Source: Distichodus sexfasciatus (lineage: Eukaryota; Chordata; Actinopteri; Characiformes; Distichodontidae). From it: 64,000 nt of DNA. Location of the stretch: contig JAVGVS010000239.1 in NCBI GenBank assembly GCA_032718565.1, forward strand, positions 62,001-126,000, read 5' to 3'. The position numbers and the translations under genes are program-made. Shown here in pieces: positions 39,501 to 46,095 of this stretch. Position 1 is the first letter of the stretch. Each line of letters opens with the position of its first letter. The notes beneath the pieces were generated by a model, which had not been told where the DNA came from, did no database searches, and was given only the letters and a program-made list of their open reading frames with translations.

Positions 39501-42500
39501 TTTATTAGTATTAGCGAATGAGACACTTCCTGACACACCACTGACTTCCAATCATAAATACGTTCTATTCTGATCTTTTTTGAATATGTAAAATATACTA
39601 CTACTAGCCTATTATTATTCCCTACTACTATTGTTATTATTATTATTATTATTATTATTGGATACGCCAGGCAACAAGAAGCTCGTGACATTCACCCTTT
39701 TACAGATCTCGTCTTTGTTTTTGGGATATTAAAAGCCTTTGAGACTGATGTGGCACTAAATGCTGGGGAATTATTTTCTCCTTACTATGAAGTCTGGCAT
39801 CTTAAACAAGTGTCGGGAAATAGCTTCAATGCCGTCAATGTTTAAGCGAACTGCCCAAACCATAATGTTATTTTTTAATTCTTAGTAAGAATAATTCAAT
39901 AGTAATTAAACCAGAGAAAAAGACAGCCTTTCCAGAACTTTGGCTGTCCCCTTTTTTTTTCCTTCGGATCTGCATCAATCTCATTATTAACCTTTAGTGC
40001 ACTCAGTTGACGGAAGTCCGTCATAGCGACGGCAAACTTTAATCCATGTGTAGCAGAATAAAGATGTGTGGGCTTTTAGGTGCAAGTGAGACAACCAATC
40101 GGCACTAAGGGGCGCTTTATAAATAGTGGTCTCCAATAGTCATTCCTTCCTGCCAAATTCCTTCCTGTGTATTGTTCCGGTGCACCTTGTTTTCACGGCT
40201 CGTACAGGTAGGAAAGAAGCTCCACCTTGAATTGTAGTTTGGTGTAGTTGGGTTCAGCTGCTTTGTCTTGGCCTCTTTCGTTTATAGGCTTGCGCTGTGG
40301 CTTCCGTGTTCCAGGCGTTTATTGCTGTCTGCTTCTGGTAGGTCTTGCTCTATTTTCTCGTGCACGTTTTGTTGATTGCTTTTGTTAAGTAAAGCTTTGC
40401 AACAGGTGATCGCCGAAGCGGATTGAATTCTTTCCATCACACCTGGTGTCATTATTGGACAGTGTGTAGATGATTTCGCTGTTCATTTATTAGGTTTTAT
40501 ATATATTTTTGATTTATTTGGTCATTTTGGTGTTCCATAGGACCCAGCTTGTCTGCCTTCTCGGCGTTGTTGGGGATTGTGGCCGACGTGCGCGTGGTCG
40601 GAAACATGCAGCTTTGCCTCGGTGGGCGCAACCGGTTGCTTTATCCCGGTGTGCGTTACCGGTTGTTTTATCCCGGTGGATTTCCTACTGCTCCGCCCCG
40701 GGTCGGCATTATCAATTGGTTGCCCGTTATGGTTTATGCTAAAATGTCTTAATTTAGATTGATTTAAGGTGTAAGACTGGGTAGGAGGTTTGTTTCCTTT
40801 TCCAACCTGGCTGCTTAATTGTCTCCTTCAACTCAGTAATAATTTGATTGTTTTTCCTCCTTTATAGCTGTAGTAGCTTGATTTTTGCTACGAATTTATA
40901 GTTGAAGTATTTGGTTTCTATTCTTGATTTTCATTAGTGGTTATTCTTGATTTAATTCTTTTGTTTGACCCTTGTTTATGGATGTCTTTATTTTAAGCCT
41001 CTGTTAGTGTATTCCATGTGTTATTTTATTTCATGTGATTTTCTTTTTTTTTTAAATATCATTTGGTTGGATGCGATTATATTTCGCAATTTTCTTTATT
41101 AAATTGCTTTTTTGGGTTTATCTGTTAATTCATTAGTTAAGTGGCCAGTTTCTAAATGAATTGTATTTCTCTTTTTGGTGATACCTCTGGCAGGAGGCCA
41201 TTTTTAAGAGCTGCTGATAGCCAGTTTAGGTTTCAGCTTTTGGCCACTGTGTTTGATATTTTCTTCTAATTGTGTTTTGTTTCTTTCAGGAGCTGGGTGT
41301 ACCGGTGGTGGTGGGGTTGGTGTCCCTCCACGGTGGTGGAAGTCCTTTTTGGCGTGCTGCGTCTTAAGAGTGCCCTTTCCGACTTCACGTGTGTGTGTGG
41401 TTGTGCACGTGTGTATGCGGGTGCTTTGGTGTGATACGGCCTTTGTGGGATCACCCCGCCGAAAGCAAGTCCCAAGCTCCCAAGTTCTTTTCTCGCTCTT
41501 CTGGGTTTTAATTTGAATAAACTGTGACGGGCCTAATTGTTACATGTTTCTTTTAAAAATATTGTGGAATAAAATATTGTTTTTAATGGATGGAAGCACG
41601 TCTCCTGCCTCTTAAGTGTCGAACTTGCATGCCTTTTTGGAACTATTAGTATTTAGCCAAAGGGGTTAAGTCCTTGGGTGAAACTCCCAAGGTGGCGTAG
41701 TCGGTTTATTGTATTCAGCTAATTTAATTGTGACGACCCCTTGCGTGTTGCCGCACATGCGCAGTCTAAACTTTTAATATTAGAACGTTTACTCTGCATT
41801 TTAAAGCACGGTAATGAAAATTTTTGCCAAATCACACACTTCAAAAACAGGGTTTTAAAAACCTTAACAGGAGTAGGCTATTGCTGTTATTAGAAAATCT
41901 GTCAGAATTTTTGAATAAACTAAAATAAACGAAGCTTACTTTGAAGCTTATCTGGCACCTTGAAACAAGCAATATCTTCAAAGCCTTAAGAATTTACAGA
42001 ACATCGTGTGGACGCCGCGTTACGTGATTCATAGATCAACGACAAGTCAGCTTCCTCAAGCTTTTGTTGCGGTCACCTAAACTAAGAGCGGCAGAGAAAA
42101 CACCAAATCTAATTTGATTTTTGTAACAAATAACCACACTCCGCGCTGAAAATTTATCGAAGTAAAAGTATGTAATTAAATTAGGAAATGTAGTTAAGTA
42201 TAAGTGAAAGTTGACAAAAAAAAAAAAAAACAGATACTCCCAAAACATACATTGAGTACAGTAGTGAAGTATTATTACTTCGTTACTATACAACACTGAT
42301 TATTTTACATAAAAGTTTCCCACCTCTCTTTTGGGCTTGAAAACGACACAATAGTCCTTAGAAATCATATAGCTCAGGAACTTAAAACCAGGGACCAGGT
42401 TTCTGAACTTTGGTGTGAATGCACGCCTAATGTCTTACCTGCGCCTGCAATCAGAACCTTGGCTTCGGTGCAGGAGAAACAGTGGAGGAGAGATTTCTTT

Positions 42501-42913
42501 CTAATGTTGCTGTTGAGTAAAGAGACTGCGCATCCTATTTTGAACAGACCGAACCAGAGCCACACCAAGTTCGGTTCGTTGCCCAGGAACAGCGCCACCG
42601 TGTCGCCCTCGCGCAGGCTGCTGTGCGTCTTAAGCGCGCGCGCTACTTTATTACTCGCCTTGTCCGCCTGCAGATACGTATAGACTTCATCCTCGAATAT
42701 GATGAAAGGTTTGTGGGGCTGCCGTTTTACAGCCTCCAAAAAACACTCCAAAATGGTGTAGAACGGCGTTCTCTTTCTGAACTCGTTCCTCTTTGACTTT
42801 ACTTGCAACATTTTTATGATGTATCTGCAGTCGTGCAAGAAATAAGGAAACTTGAGGTAGAGTAGTGCTGAAAGTAAAGTCGCGCCTACTAAAACTGCGA
42901 GTACTGTGTCCAT
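15510..42913 (-). CDS. slc27a2: Gene B: complete slc27a2-like very long-chain acyl-CoA synthetase (FATP2), 10 exons
   Basis: Exons: 1 42439-42913, 2 36876-37085, 3 35158-35316, 4 34846-34970, 5 21548-21742, 6 21379-21469, 7 20683-20881, 8 19301-19398, 9 15822-15952, 10 15510-15686; all GT-AG and in phase, 1860 nt, 619 residues, close to the 620 of human SLC27A2. Start ATG at 42913 opens onto a hydrophobic segment (residues about 4-22). The AMP-binding loop YTSGTTG is at about 222-228. The FATP/VLACS signature (YFNSGDL, VGDTFR, WKGENVATTEV) runs across exons 7-8. The C terminus is ITGEICF. The expected role is ATP-dependent thioesterification of (very) long-chain fatty acids at ER or peroxisomal membranes, and fatty acid uptake. 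Oddity: exon 5 has AASDG (residues 362-366) where gene A has GATEG, an acidic-residue change in the Mg-ATP motif. Intron 4 is 13.1 kb and full of transposons. A possible ATTAAA poly(A) signal lies at 15397-15402. SLC27A6 is the alternative paralogue; EFDG in exon 9 favours A2. Confidence 0.92.
16423..17199. mobile_element. 777-bp hAT MITE, AATCGATTA type (family X)
   Basis: Left end TAGGGCTGCAACAAACGA, right end CGTTTCAGCTCTA. Flanks AAATAGAT (16415-16422) and AAACAGAT (17200-17207) form an 8-bp duplication with one mismatch. The interior shares a segment (TGGTTATTTATCAGCT and neighbours) with the elements at 31623 and 37254, whose ends differ. In intron 8 of gene B. Confidence 0.85.
17365..17455 (+). 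mobile_element. SINE family 1, 3' fragment
   Basis: Matches the tail of the 4863 copy (GGATCAAATGCAGAGGTC ... CAAATAATCACTCAC); the tRNA-like head is absent. Confidence 0.7.
17845..18040 (+). mobile_element. V-SINE-like tRNA-derived SINE
   Basis: tRNA-like head (GTAGTCTAGTGATAAGATGC), central part with AGCCCTTAACCCCAAGTTGC, and a 3' tail CTCTGGATAAGACTGTCAG that resembles the conserved V-SINE/LINE tail. Relatives lie at 20010, 43712, 44589 and 60915. Confidence 0.7.
18460..19045 (+). mobile_element. Tc1-like transposase fossil
   Basis: With frameshifts and stops, plus-strand translation gives Tc1-like fragments: MMWGYISASSIGYP, then KIPDLSSVENR where Tc1 proteins have their SPDLNPIE region, and WDELEQG at the end. 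It is far too decayed to be active. Intron 8 of gene B. Confidence 0.5.
19741..19870 (-). mobile_element. LINE 3' end fragment
   Basis: CAAGATTCAAGATTG followed by TTCATTTGTCACATGCATAG is the complement of the TGACAATAAATCTTGAATC-type tail of fish L2-like LINEs. Only the tail is recognised. Confidence 0.4.
20010..20105 (+). mobile_element. Partial V-SINE-like head
   Basis: GATGGCCTAGTGGTATG and a degenerate B-box (CGTTCAAATCTAA) match the head of the 43712 copy. The 3' part is missing. Confidence 0.5.
20395..20640 (+). mobile_element. SINE-like repeat, family 3
   Basis: AAGAAGGTCCTGGGCTCTAT, then TTTGCCAGCTCTCCTCGTGT and TGCCCACAGTCCAAAAGCAC are typical of a very common fish repeat. An inverted relative lies at 38515-38765. 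Intron 7 of gene B. Confidence 0.55.
22635..22860 (-). mobile_element. Retroelement fragment with SGNH-hydrolase-like segment
   Basis: Minus-strand translation reads VVHVGINDVKLRQSKVTKNN. It resembles the VHVGTND block of esterase/hydrolase domains found in ORFs of some CR1-like LINEs and Ngaro/DIRS-like elements. The rest of the domain is not recognisable. Intron 4 of gene B. Confidence 0.45.
23440..23690 (+). mobile_element. SINE family 1, near full length
   Basis: Head with B-box GGTTCAAATCC (near 23490), body ACTCATGAAGAAGGTACCAC, and a tail ending AAATAATCACTCACTTTC, as in the 4863 copy. Confidence 0.8.
23870..24530 (+). mobile_element. DIRS-like retrotransposon remnant (RT/RNase H region)
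   Basis: Plus-strand translation with frame breaks gives FMDTSLTGWGGMLGCSQ, then MPRRGPPPDEWQLLP, then PENLLLYALSW. The order resembles the TDASLTGWG ... SRG ... EW ... LLYAFPP landmarks of DIRS-type RNase H regions. A block near 23330-23400 duplicates 24185-24250 (GCAGCTGTTGCCCCTTCTGG). No tyrosine recombinase was seen. The family assignment is from memory of motifs and is tentative. Confidence 0.45.
24650..25230. repeat. 30-bp-unit tandem array with 60/120-bp higher-order period
   Basis: Units carrying AATGCTCCTT / GCTGCTCCTT recur every 30 bp. Similar units return every 120 bp: TCTCAGACACAATGTTTG at about 24708 and 24828. One deletion near 25005 shifts the phase. The minus strand is open over 24522-24866 as ten-residue repeats (TKGA/TEGA, VSE), and the plus strand over 24775-25023. 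Looser units of a related kind continue to about 25500. Whether it was ever coding is unknown. Confidence 0.8.
25690..26992. mobile_element. Second copy of the CAGAGGTGGGCAAAGTA hAT MITE, right end clipped
   Basis: Collinear with 12613-13494 from CAGAGGTGGGCAAAGTACC to TTAGTTACTGTCCAC, where it stops before the last CTCTG and passes into an AT/CA microsatellite. Interrupted by the 423-bp element at 26108-26530. Confidence 0.88.
26108..26530. mobile_element. 423-bp MITE nested in the hAT MITE
   Basis: Perfect ends CAGGGTTCCCAC and GTGGGAACCCTG, flanked by TAATCA at 26102-26107 and 26531-26536. The uninterrupted sister at 13022 has TTAATCAGGAGG with no insert. The interior repeats CCTTGAAAGT words. 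Confidence 0.88.
27000..27130. repeat. AT/AC microsatellite
   Basis: ATATAC, TATGTATATATAC and (TA)n runs followed by (GT)n. Confidence 0.85.
27495..27660. mobile_element. hAT-like end with CAAAACCGATTCTC tandem repeat
   Basis: TGGGGTGCACGATTCAGAAA is a common fish hAT-type end. It is followed by four copies of a 17-18-bp unit containing CAAAACCGATTCTC. The partner end was not found. Confidence 0.45.
28030..31400 (-). mobile_element. Degraded Ty3/gypsy (Metaviridae-type) retrotransposon, internal region
   Basis: Minus-strand order: gag (31160-31400, VSHYMADFRTLAVQ), zinc knuckle CTYCGSSQHHRAVC (about 30860), protease FLDSGAAGNFID (about 30690), RT start (about 30020-30150, FVKKKDGG ... CVDYRGLN), RT core (29330-29860, YLDN where YLDD is usual), RNase H (about 29000-29250), integrase HHCC (about 28780-28910), then the end of the integrase core (IVSERRPQF, GYHPQTNQQ), and a C-terminal LTPRFIGPY module (28050-28350). 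Blocks lie in different frames. Most of the D,D-35-E core is missing between VCTRAK and IVSERR. LTRs were not identified. Inactive. Intron 4 of gene B. Confidence 0.85.
31623..34770. mobile_element. hAT-type element, TAGAGATGGGCCGATACC family (Y), with a nested hAT
   Basis: Ends TAGAGATGGGCCGATACCAC and TCGGATCAGCTACATCTCTA, with an exact 8-bp duplication GTAGATTC at 31615-31622 and 34771-34778. The interior is interrupted by 32282-34316. After that insert the sequence carries the right half of family X (compare 16880-17199, ending CGTTTCAGCTCTA) before the family Y right end, so this copy looks chimeric. No transposase ORF. Confidence 0.9.
32282..34316. mobile_element. 2035-bp hAT-type element nested in 31623-34770
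   Basis: Ends CAGTGGTGGGAAGGTTAC and GTTACTCCCCAACACTG with the exact 8-bp duplication TTAACACA at 32274-32281 and 34317-34324. It holds subterminal inverted segments (about 32690-32815 against 34005-34120, GATGACTTCCGCCTTTATAC) and an imperfect tandem duplication near 33660-33900 (CTCTGCATATGATGCTGTTA twice). No transposase ORF. Confidence 0.92.
35418..36862 (+). mobile_element. LINE fragment: RT C-terminus plus 3' untranslated region
   Basis: 35480-35790 reads RLDYYNVLFSG, KLQLVQSAAAKVLT, LSSLHWLPVKFRVDYKILLL, ALNGLAPQYVSDL. It continues past a stop with WNKLPTSVQSSETIS. The 3' part ends in TTTTTCCTTGCCACTGTCGC and a (TTGAATT)n tail, typical of a fish LINE. 5'-truncated, in intron 2 of gene B. 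Confidence 0.82.
37254..38039. mobile_element. 786-bp hAT MITE, family Y, uninterrupted copy
   Basis: Ends TAGAGATGGGCCGATACCAC and CGGATCGGCTACATCTCTA. Flanks CTTTATAA (37246-37253) and CTTTTTAA (38040-38047), 8 bp with one mismatch. It lacks the family X right half that the 31623 copy has. Intron 1 of gene B. Confidence 0.9.
38515..38765 (-). mobile_element. SINE-like repeat, family 3, inverted copy
   Basis: GACTGTGGGAGGAAACCGGA, then AACCCACGCGGACACGGG and GCATGCAAACTCCACAC are the complement of the family seen at 20395. Confidence 0.7.
39746..39950 (-). mobile_element. 3' end of the L1/Tx1-like LINE
   Basis: Collinear with 10489-10690 (CTAAATGCTGGGGAATTATT, AAAAAGACAGCCTTTCCAG), a second, strongly 5'-truncated copy. 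Confidence 0.8.
40050..41704 (+). mobile_element. LTR-like segment with promoter signals and a tRNA-Ser-type primer binding site
   Basis: CCAAT (40095-40099) lies about 20 bp before TATAAATA (40118-40125), and AATAAA occurs at 41514-41519. TGGCGTAGTCGG (41693-41704) is complementary to a CGACTACG-CCA acceptor end as in tRNA-Ser, the arrangement expected for an LTR followed by a primer binding site. No gag or pol follows, and the left LTR border is not fixed. A 32-bp direct repeat (ACCGGTTG, TTTATCCCGGTG) lies near 40630-40690. Retroviral or other LTR element origin is inferred. Confidence 0.4.
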
Positions 42914-43044
42914 GATTGACGCCAGGTTCTGAGCTGAGCAACTTTTAGACAGAATAATATGCTATTGTACAGAGGCGGTCCGACGTGCTCAGACTCAGAC
43001 ACTTACCAATCACGTTACGGGACAGAGTTTCATCCCAGTGGGAG

Positions 43045-43205
43045 AAAACAGGCATTGTGCGAAAATCGGCACTCCTGCCGCAAGAAGCACCCACGACGCG
43101 AGCGCGCGCATTTGATGACATCCGCCTTTATACGAACTACCGTCCAGCGTTAACGTTCAGTTCGTTCCTACACTCTGTTAACGCCAGTGAGACGAGGGCA
43201 AAATG
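43045..43205. mobile_element. hAT-derived fragment upstream of gene B start
   Basis: TGATGACATCCGCCTTTATA and GTTCAGTTCGTTCCTACACT match parts of the 32282-34316 element (32690-32815 and, inverted, about 33985-34120). The fragment stops at about 43205, where the foldback-like element begins. It lies 130-290 bp upstream of the gene B start codon, so it may contribute to the 5' UTR or promoter. Confidence 0.7.
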
Positions 43206-43239
43206 TATGAGGGGCCGTTAGGGACTTAATTCAGAATTA

Positions 43240-43396
43240 CCATGCATACACATGTGAAACCAAAACCATTCTATACTGAAAACTGCACACACAAGTGAAA
43301 GCATTTACATACACTACTGAAACACTCTCACATAAACAACTGAAAATGTATACCTTCATACACACTACTGAAAAGCTCCCACACACACAAGTGAAA

Positions 43397-43458
<62 letters not shown>

Positions 43459-43665
43459 AGTGAAAAGCTCTCACACACACTACTGAAAAGCTCTCACACA
43501 CACTACTGAAAAGCTCTCACACACACTACTGAAAACCTCTCACGCATACTACTGAAAAGCTCACACACACTACTGAAAACCTCTCACACACACTAGTAAA
43601 AGGTGCTTACATACACAATCTAAAATGTCATTTTTACTAGAGTGTGTGAGGACCTTTTACCAGTG
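43240..43665. repeat. Minisatellite arm, left
   Basis: About 20-24-bp units of CTCTCACACACACTACTGAAAAG type, with internal (CT)n (about 43401-43436) and (CA)n runs. It is the inverted counterpart of 52215-52700. Confidence 0.88.
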
Positions 43666-43711
43666 CGTGTGAGAGCATTTCACTTGTGTGTGTGGGAGTT
43701 TGGCTTCTCAG

Positions 43712-43890
43712 GTATAGATGGCCTAGCGGCAGAACACTCGCCTTTGGACCAGGATGTTGGCGGTTCAAATCCGACCTTTGGCATTACCAACATTGGGTCC
43801 CTGAGCGAGACCCTTAATCCTAAATTGCTCTCAGCGGAACTGTCCCTGAAATTAGGATAAGAGCGTCTGCTAAATGTTGTAAATGTACTG
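43712..43890 (+). mobile_element. V-SINE-like copy, left arm
   Basis: Head GATGGCCTAGCGGCAGAAC, B-box GGTTCAAATCC, body GGGTCCCTGAGCGAGACCC, tail AGGATAAGAGCGTCTGCTAA. An inverted partner lies at 44589-44783. Confidence 0.82.
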
Positions 43891-43904
43891 TGTATGAGAG
43901 GTTT

Positions 43905-44565
43905 TCTTTTTTTTTTTAAGCGCGTCTAGTCACTACACCGATAATGGTAGACATTCGCTTGATATTCGCGATTGTCGCCTTTTTACCAATTCGAACATAT
44001 TGACAGAATGGTGAGCAGCGCAAGAAAGACAACCTCAATTTTTTTTTTAAGCAAATCTCGCGATTATACGCTTTAATTCCTTAAAGTTCTTCCTCGCTAT
44101 CTCAGAGTCAGAGTCGCTGGTCGTTTCACGGCCCCCGTAGTAGTTTAGGGACCATCCCTAAACTACTACGCTAAATTTTATAATAAAATTAAGAACTATA
44201 ATTATTTCAGCCTTGTAATACATCAGGAGTTTTCATTAAGTATTTTAAAATAAGTTAGAGTTCTTGAGGGCAAGTGGCCTTAGAACAGAATGGAACGCAG
44301 GTCTGTAGTTTAGCGATGGTCCCTAACGCTGCGGCACTGAAACGAGGGAGCTCGCTAACGCGAGGGAGAATTTTAAGAAATTAAAGAGTATAATCGCGAG
44401 ATTTGCTTAAAAAGGTTTAGGTTGTCTTTCTTGTGCTGCTCACCGTTCTGTCAGTATGTTCGAATTGGTAAAAGGCGACAATCGCGAATATCAAGCGAAT
44501 GTCTAACATTAAACCAGCTTTACCTCAGCTATCGGTGTAGTGACTAGATGCGCTTAAAAAAAAAG
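43905..44565. repeat. Hairpin core of the foldback-like element
   Basis: The left arm from TTAAGCGCGTCTAGTCACTA pairs with the right arm ending TAGTGACTAGATGCGCTTAA. Further matching blocks include ATTCGCGATTGTCGCC against GGCGACAATCGCGAAT. Near the tip is a perfect 16-bp inverted repeat at 44136-44151 and 44155-44170 with a 3-base spacer. Confidence 0.85.
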
Positions 44566-44588
44566 AAAGAAAAGAAAACCTCTCACAC

Positions 44589-44783
44589 ACAGTACATTTA
44601 CAGCATTTGGCAGACGCTGTTATCCAGAGCGACTTACATTTCCTAATTTCAGTGACAGTTCCCCTGAGAGCAACTTAGGGTTTAGGCACTTGCTCAGGGA
44701 CCCGATGTTGGCAACACCAGACGTCGGATTCGAACGTCTTGGTCCAAAGGCGAGTGGTCTGCCGCTAGGCTATCAATACCTGA
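44589..44783 (-). mobile_element. V-SINE-like copy, right arm (inverted)
   Basis: The complement of the 43712 copy: CAGCATTTGGCAGACGCTGT tail, GGATTCGAACG B-box, CTGCCGCTAGGCTATC head. Confidence 0.82.
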
Positions 44784-44799
44784 GAAGCCAAACTCTCAC

Positions 44800-45571
44800 T
44801 GTACGTGAGGGAACAGTAATCGCTGATATCGAGTAAGTGGAACCACTATCGACATCCGATTAAGGACGCATAACCACAGAAGATTCACAATAAGCAACAC
44901 ACCAGCCACAGACTCTTTTATCCACTTTATCTGGTCACAGATTATCCAAATAGTATCAAGATAGCAGATAGTGCTCTAAAGATGGAGTGGTTTCCTAGAG
45001 CAGAAACATAATAGAGGTGTATGAAAAAACAGCAAGGAATATGCTACCAAGCCGTTAGCATAATTAAACACTCTTCATCACAAACAAGAAAACATTATGA
45101 GCACACAGTGTCTCTTAAACATTTAAACTACTGACATGAATAAACAGAGGCATAAATACGGGTAATCCACCACGCGAAAATGTGACATGCATAAAACAGC
45201 CATGTAATAGCGCCTATGCTAGCGCTAACGCTAACGAATATTAGCATCCTGAACATTAGCTGCTAACAGTCGAAAATACAGTCCAAACTTACAGTCAAAC
45301 ACGCACTCCGAAGCTCAATGGGAGCACAGCATGAACTACAAGGAAGATTCAAATAAACTAGAAAGCTATCGGCGGTTAGGCTGGCGCTTGTGAGCTCACG
45401 TCACTTGAAGGGAGTAGATCGGTTCTCTCCTACTGGCGAAAATGGGCGGAGCTTATGACTGACAGGTGTTCTGTCCCATGGCCTGGACCTAATTTACAAA
45501 CAAGGAACGTAACATTTAAAGAGGAGGAACATTTATAACAAATCATAAATTATAGAAGGCTCTTTTCTACA
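44800..45571 (-). repeat. BEL/Pao 3' LTR (left in the window)
   Basis: Begins TGTACGTGAGG and ends CTTTTCTACA on the plus strand, with a purine-rich tract just inside on the minus strand (about 45572-45585). Preceded by the target duplication CTCAC (44795-44799). Pairs with 51464-52210, with many small differences. Confidence 0.85.
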
Positions 45572-45629
45572 GCCGCCCCCGAATTTACATTGTAAATTTG
45601 CAATACGAAAGCCAACTTATCAAAGTGAT

Positions 45630-46090
45630 TTAATCAGGAAGAGAAGGGAGCTGGATCAAGCGGGCCACAGGGCGAGTGTAGCTCCAATCCTGCACCTTGA
45701 CTACAGCCGTCCTAGTCGTTCCATCAGCTCCGGGAAGGGTCTGAGTGACTTTACCAACTGGCCAGGAAGCTCTAGGTAGCTGAGGGTCGACTATCATCAC
45801 TAGTGTACCCGCCTCCAAATTGCTCACATCACGTTGCCACTTCTGCCGAGCTTGCAAACTGGGTAAGTAGAAGCGAATGAAGTGTCTCCAGAAGTGATCT
45901 GCCAGAACTTGGGAATGACGCCATCGGCGTCTGCTCAACAGCTCCCTCTCTGGGTACTCCACTTGAGGCAAGGATGGATCCAGCCGCCCCATGAGCAAAA
46001 TGTTTGGCGTAACTGGATCAACATCTGCAGCATCGGAAGACACATACCCGAGTGGCTTGGAGTTAATTATTCCTTCTACTTCTGTTAGCA
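45630..46090 (-). CDS. BEL/Pao pol C-terminus (DUF5641-like), frame-shifted from the integrase
   Basis: The open block in 45630-46043 reads LLMGRLDPSLPQ, RRRWRHSQVLADHFW and WPVGKVTQ, the module that ends Pao-type polyproteins after the integrase core. Sense similarity begins near 46090 in a different frame from the block to its right, so one frame break separates them. It ends at a TGA before the purine tract and LTR. Predicted role in the retrotransposition complex; not functional as it stands. Confidence 0.85.
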
Positions 46091-46095
46091 GAGTC

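Larger units (their letters stand above)
39016..42298. mobile_element. 3.3-kb hAT-ended block in intron 1 of gene B
   Basis: The left end CAGTCTTGTATAAAGTA mirrors the right end (TTACTATACAACACTG). Flanks GTTATTTT (39008-39015) and ATTATTTT (42299-42306) give an 8-bp duplication with one mismatch. Subterminal AAGTAC/GAAGTA words resemble the 12613 family. The interior contains a LINE tail (39746-39950) and an LTR-like segment with a primer-binding-site motif (about 40050-41704). No transposase ORF was recognised, so cargo was probably acquired by insertion. Confidence 0.78.

Noticed and set aside
40509..40762. Three overlapping plus-strand ORFs
   Set aside because: They come from a 32-bp direct repeat in GC-richer LTR-like sequence; no protein motif.
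43240..43665. CRISPR-like regular repeats
   Set aside because: Units are low-complexity CA/CT minisatellite without unique spacers, in a vertebrate context and mirrored at 52215.
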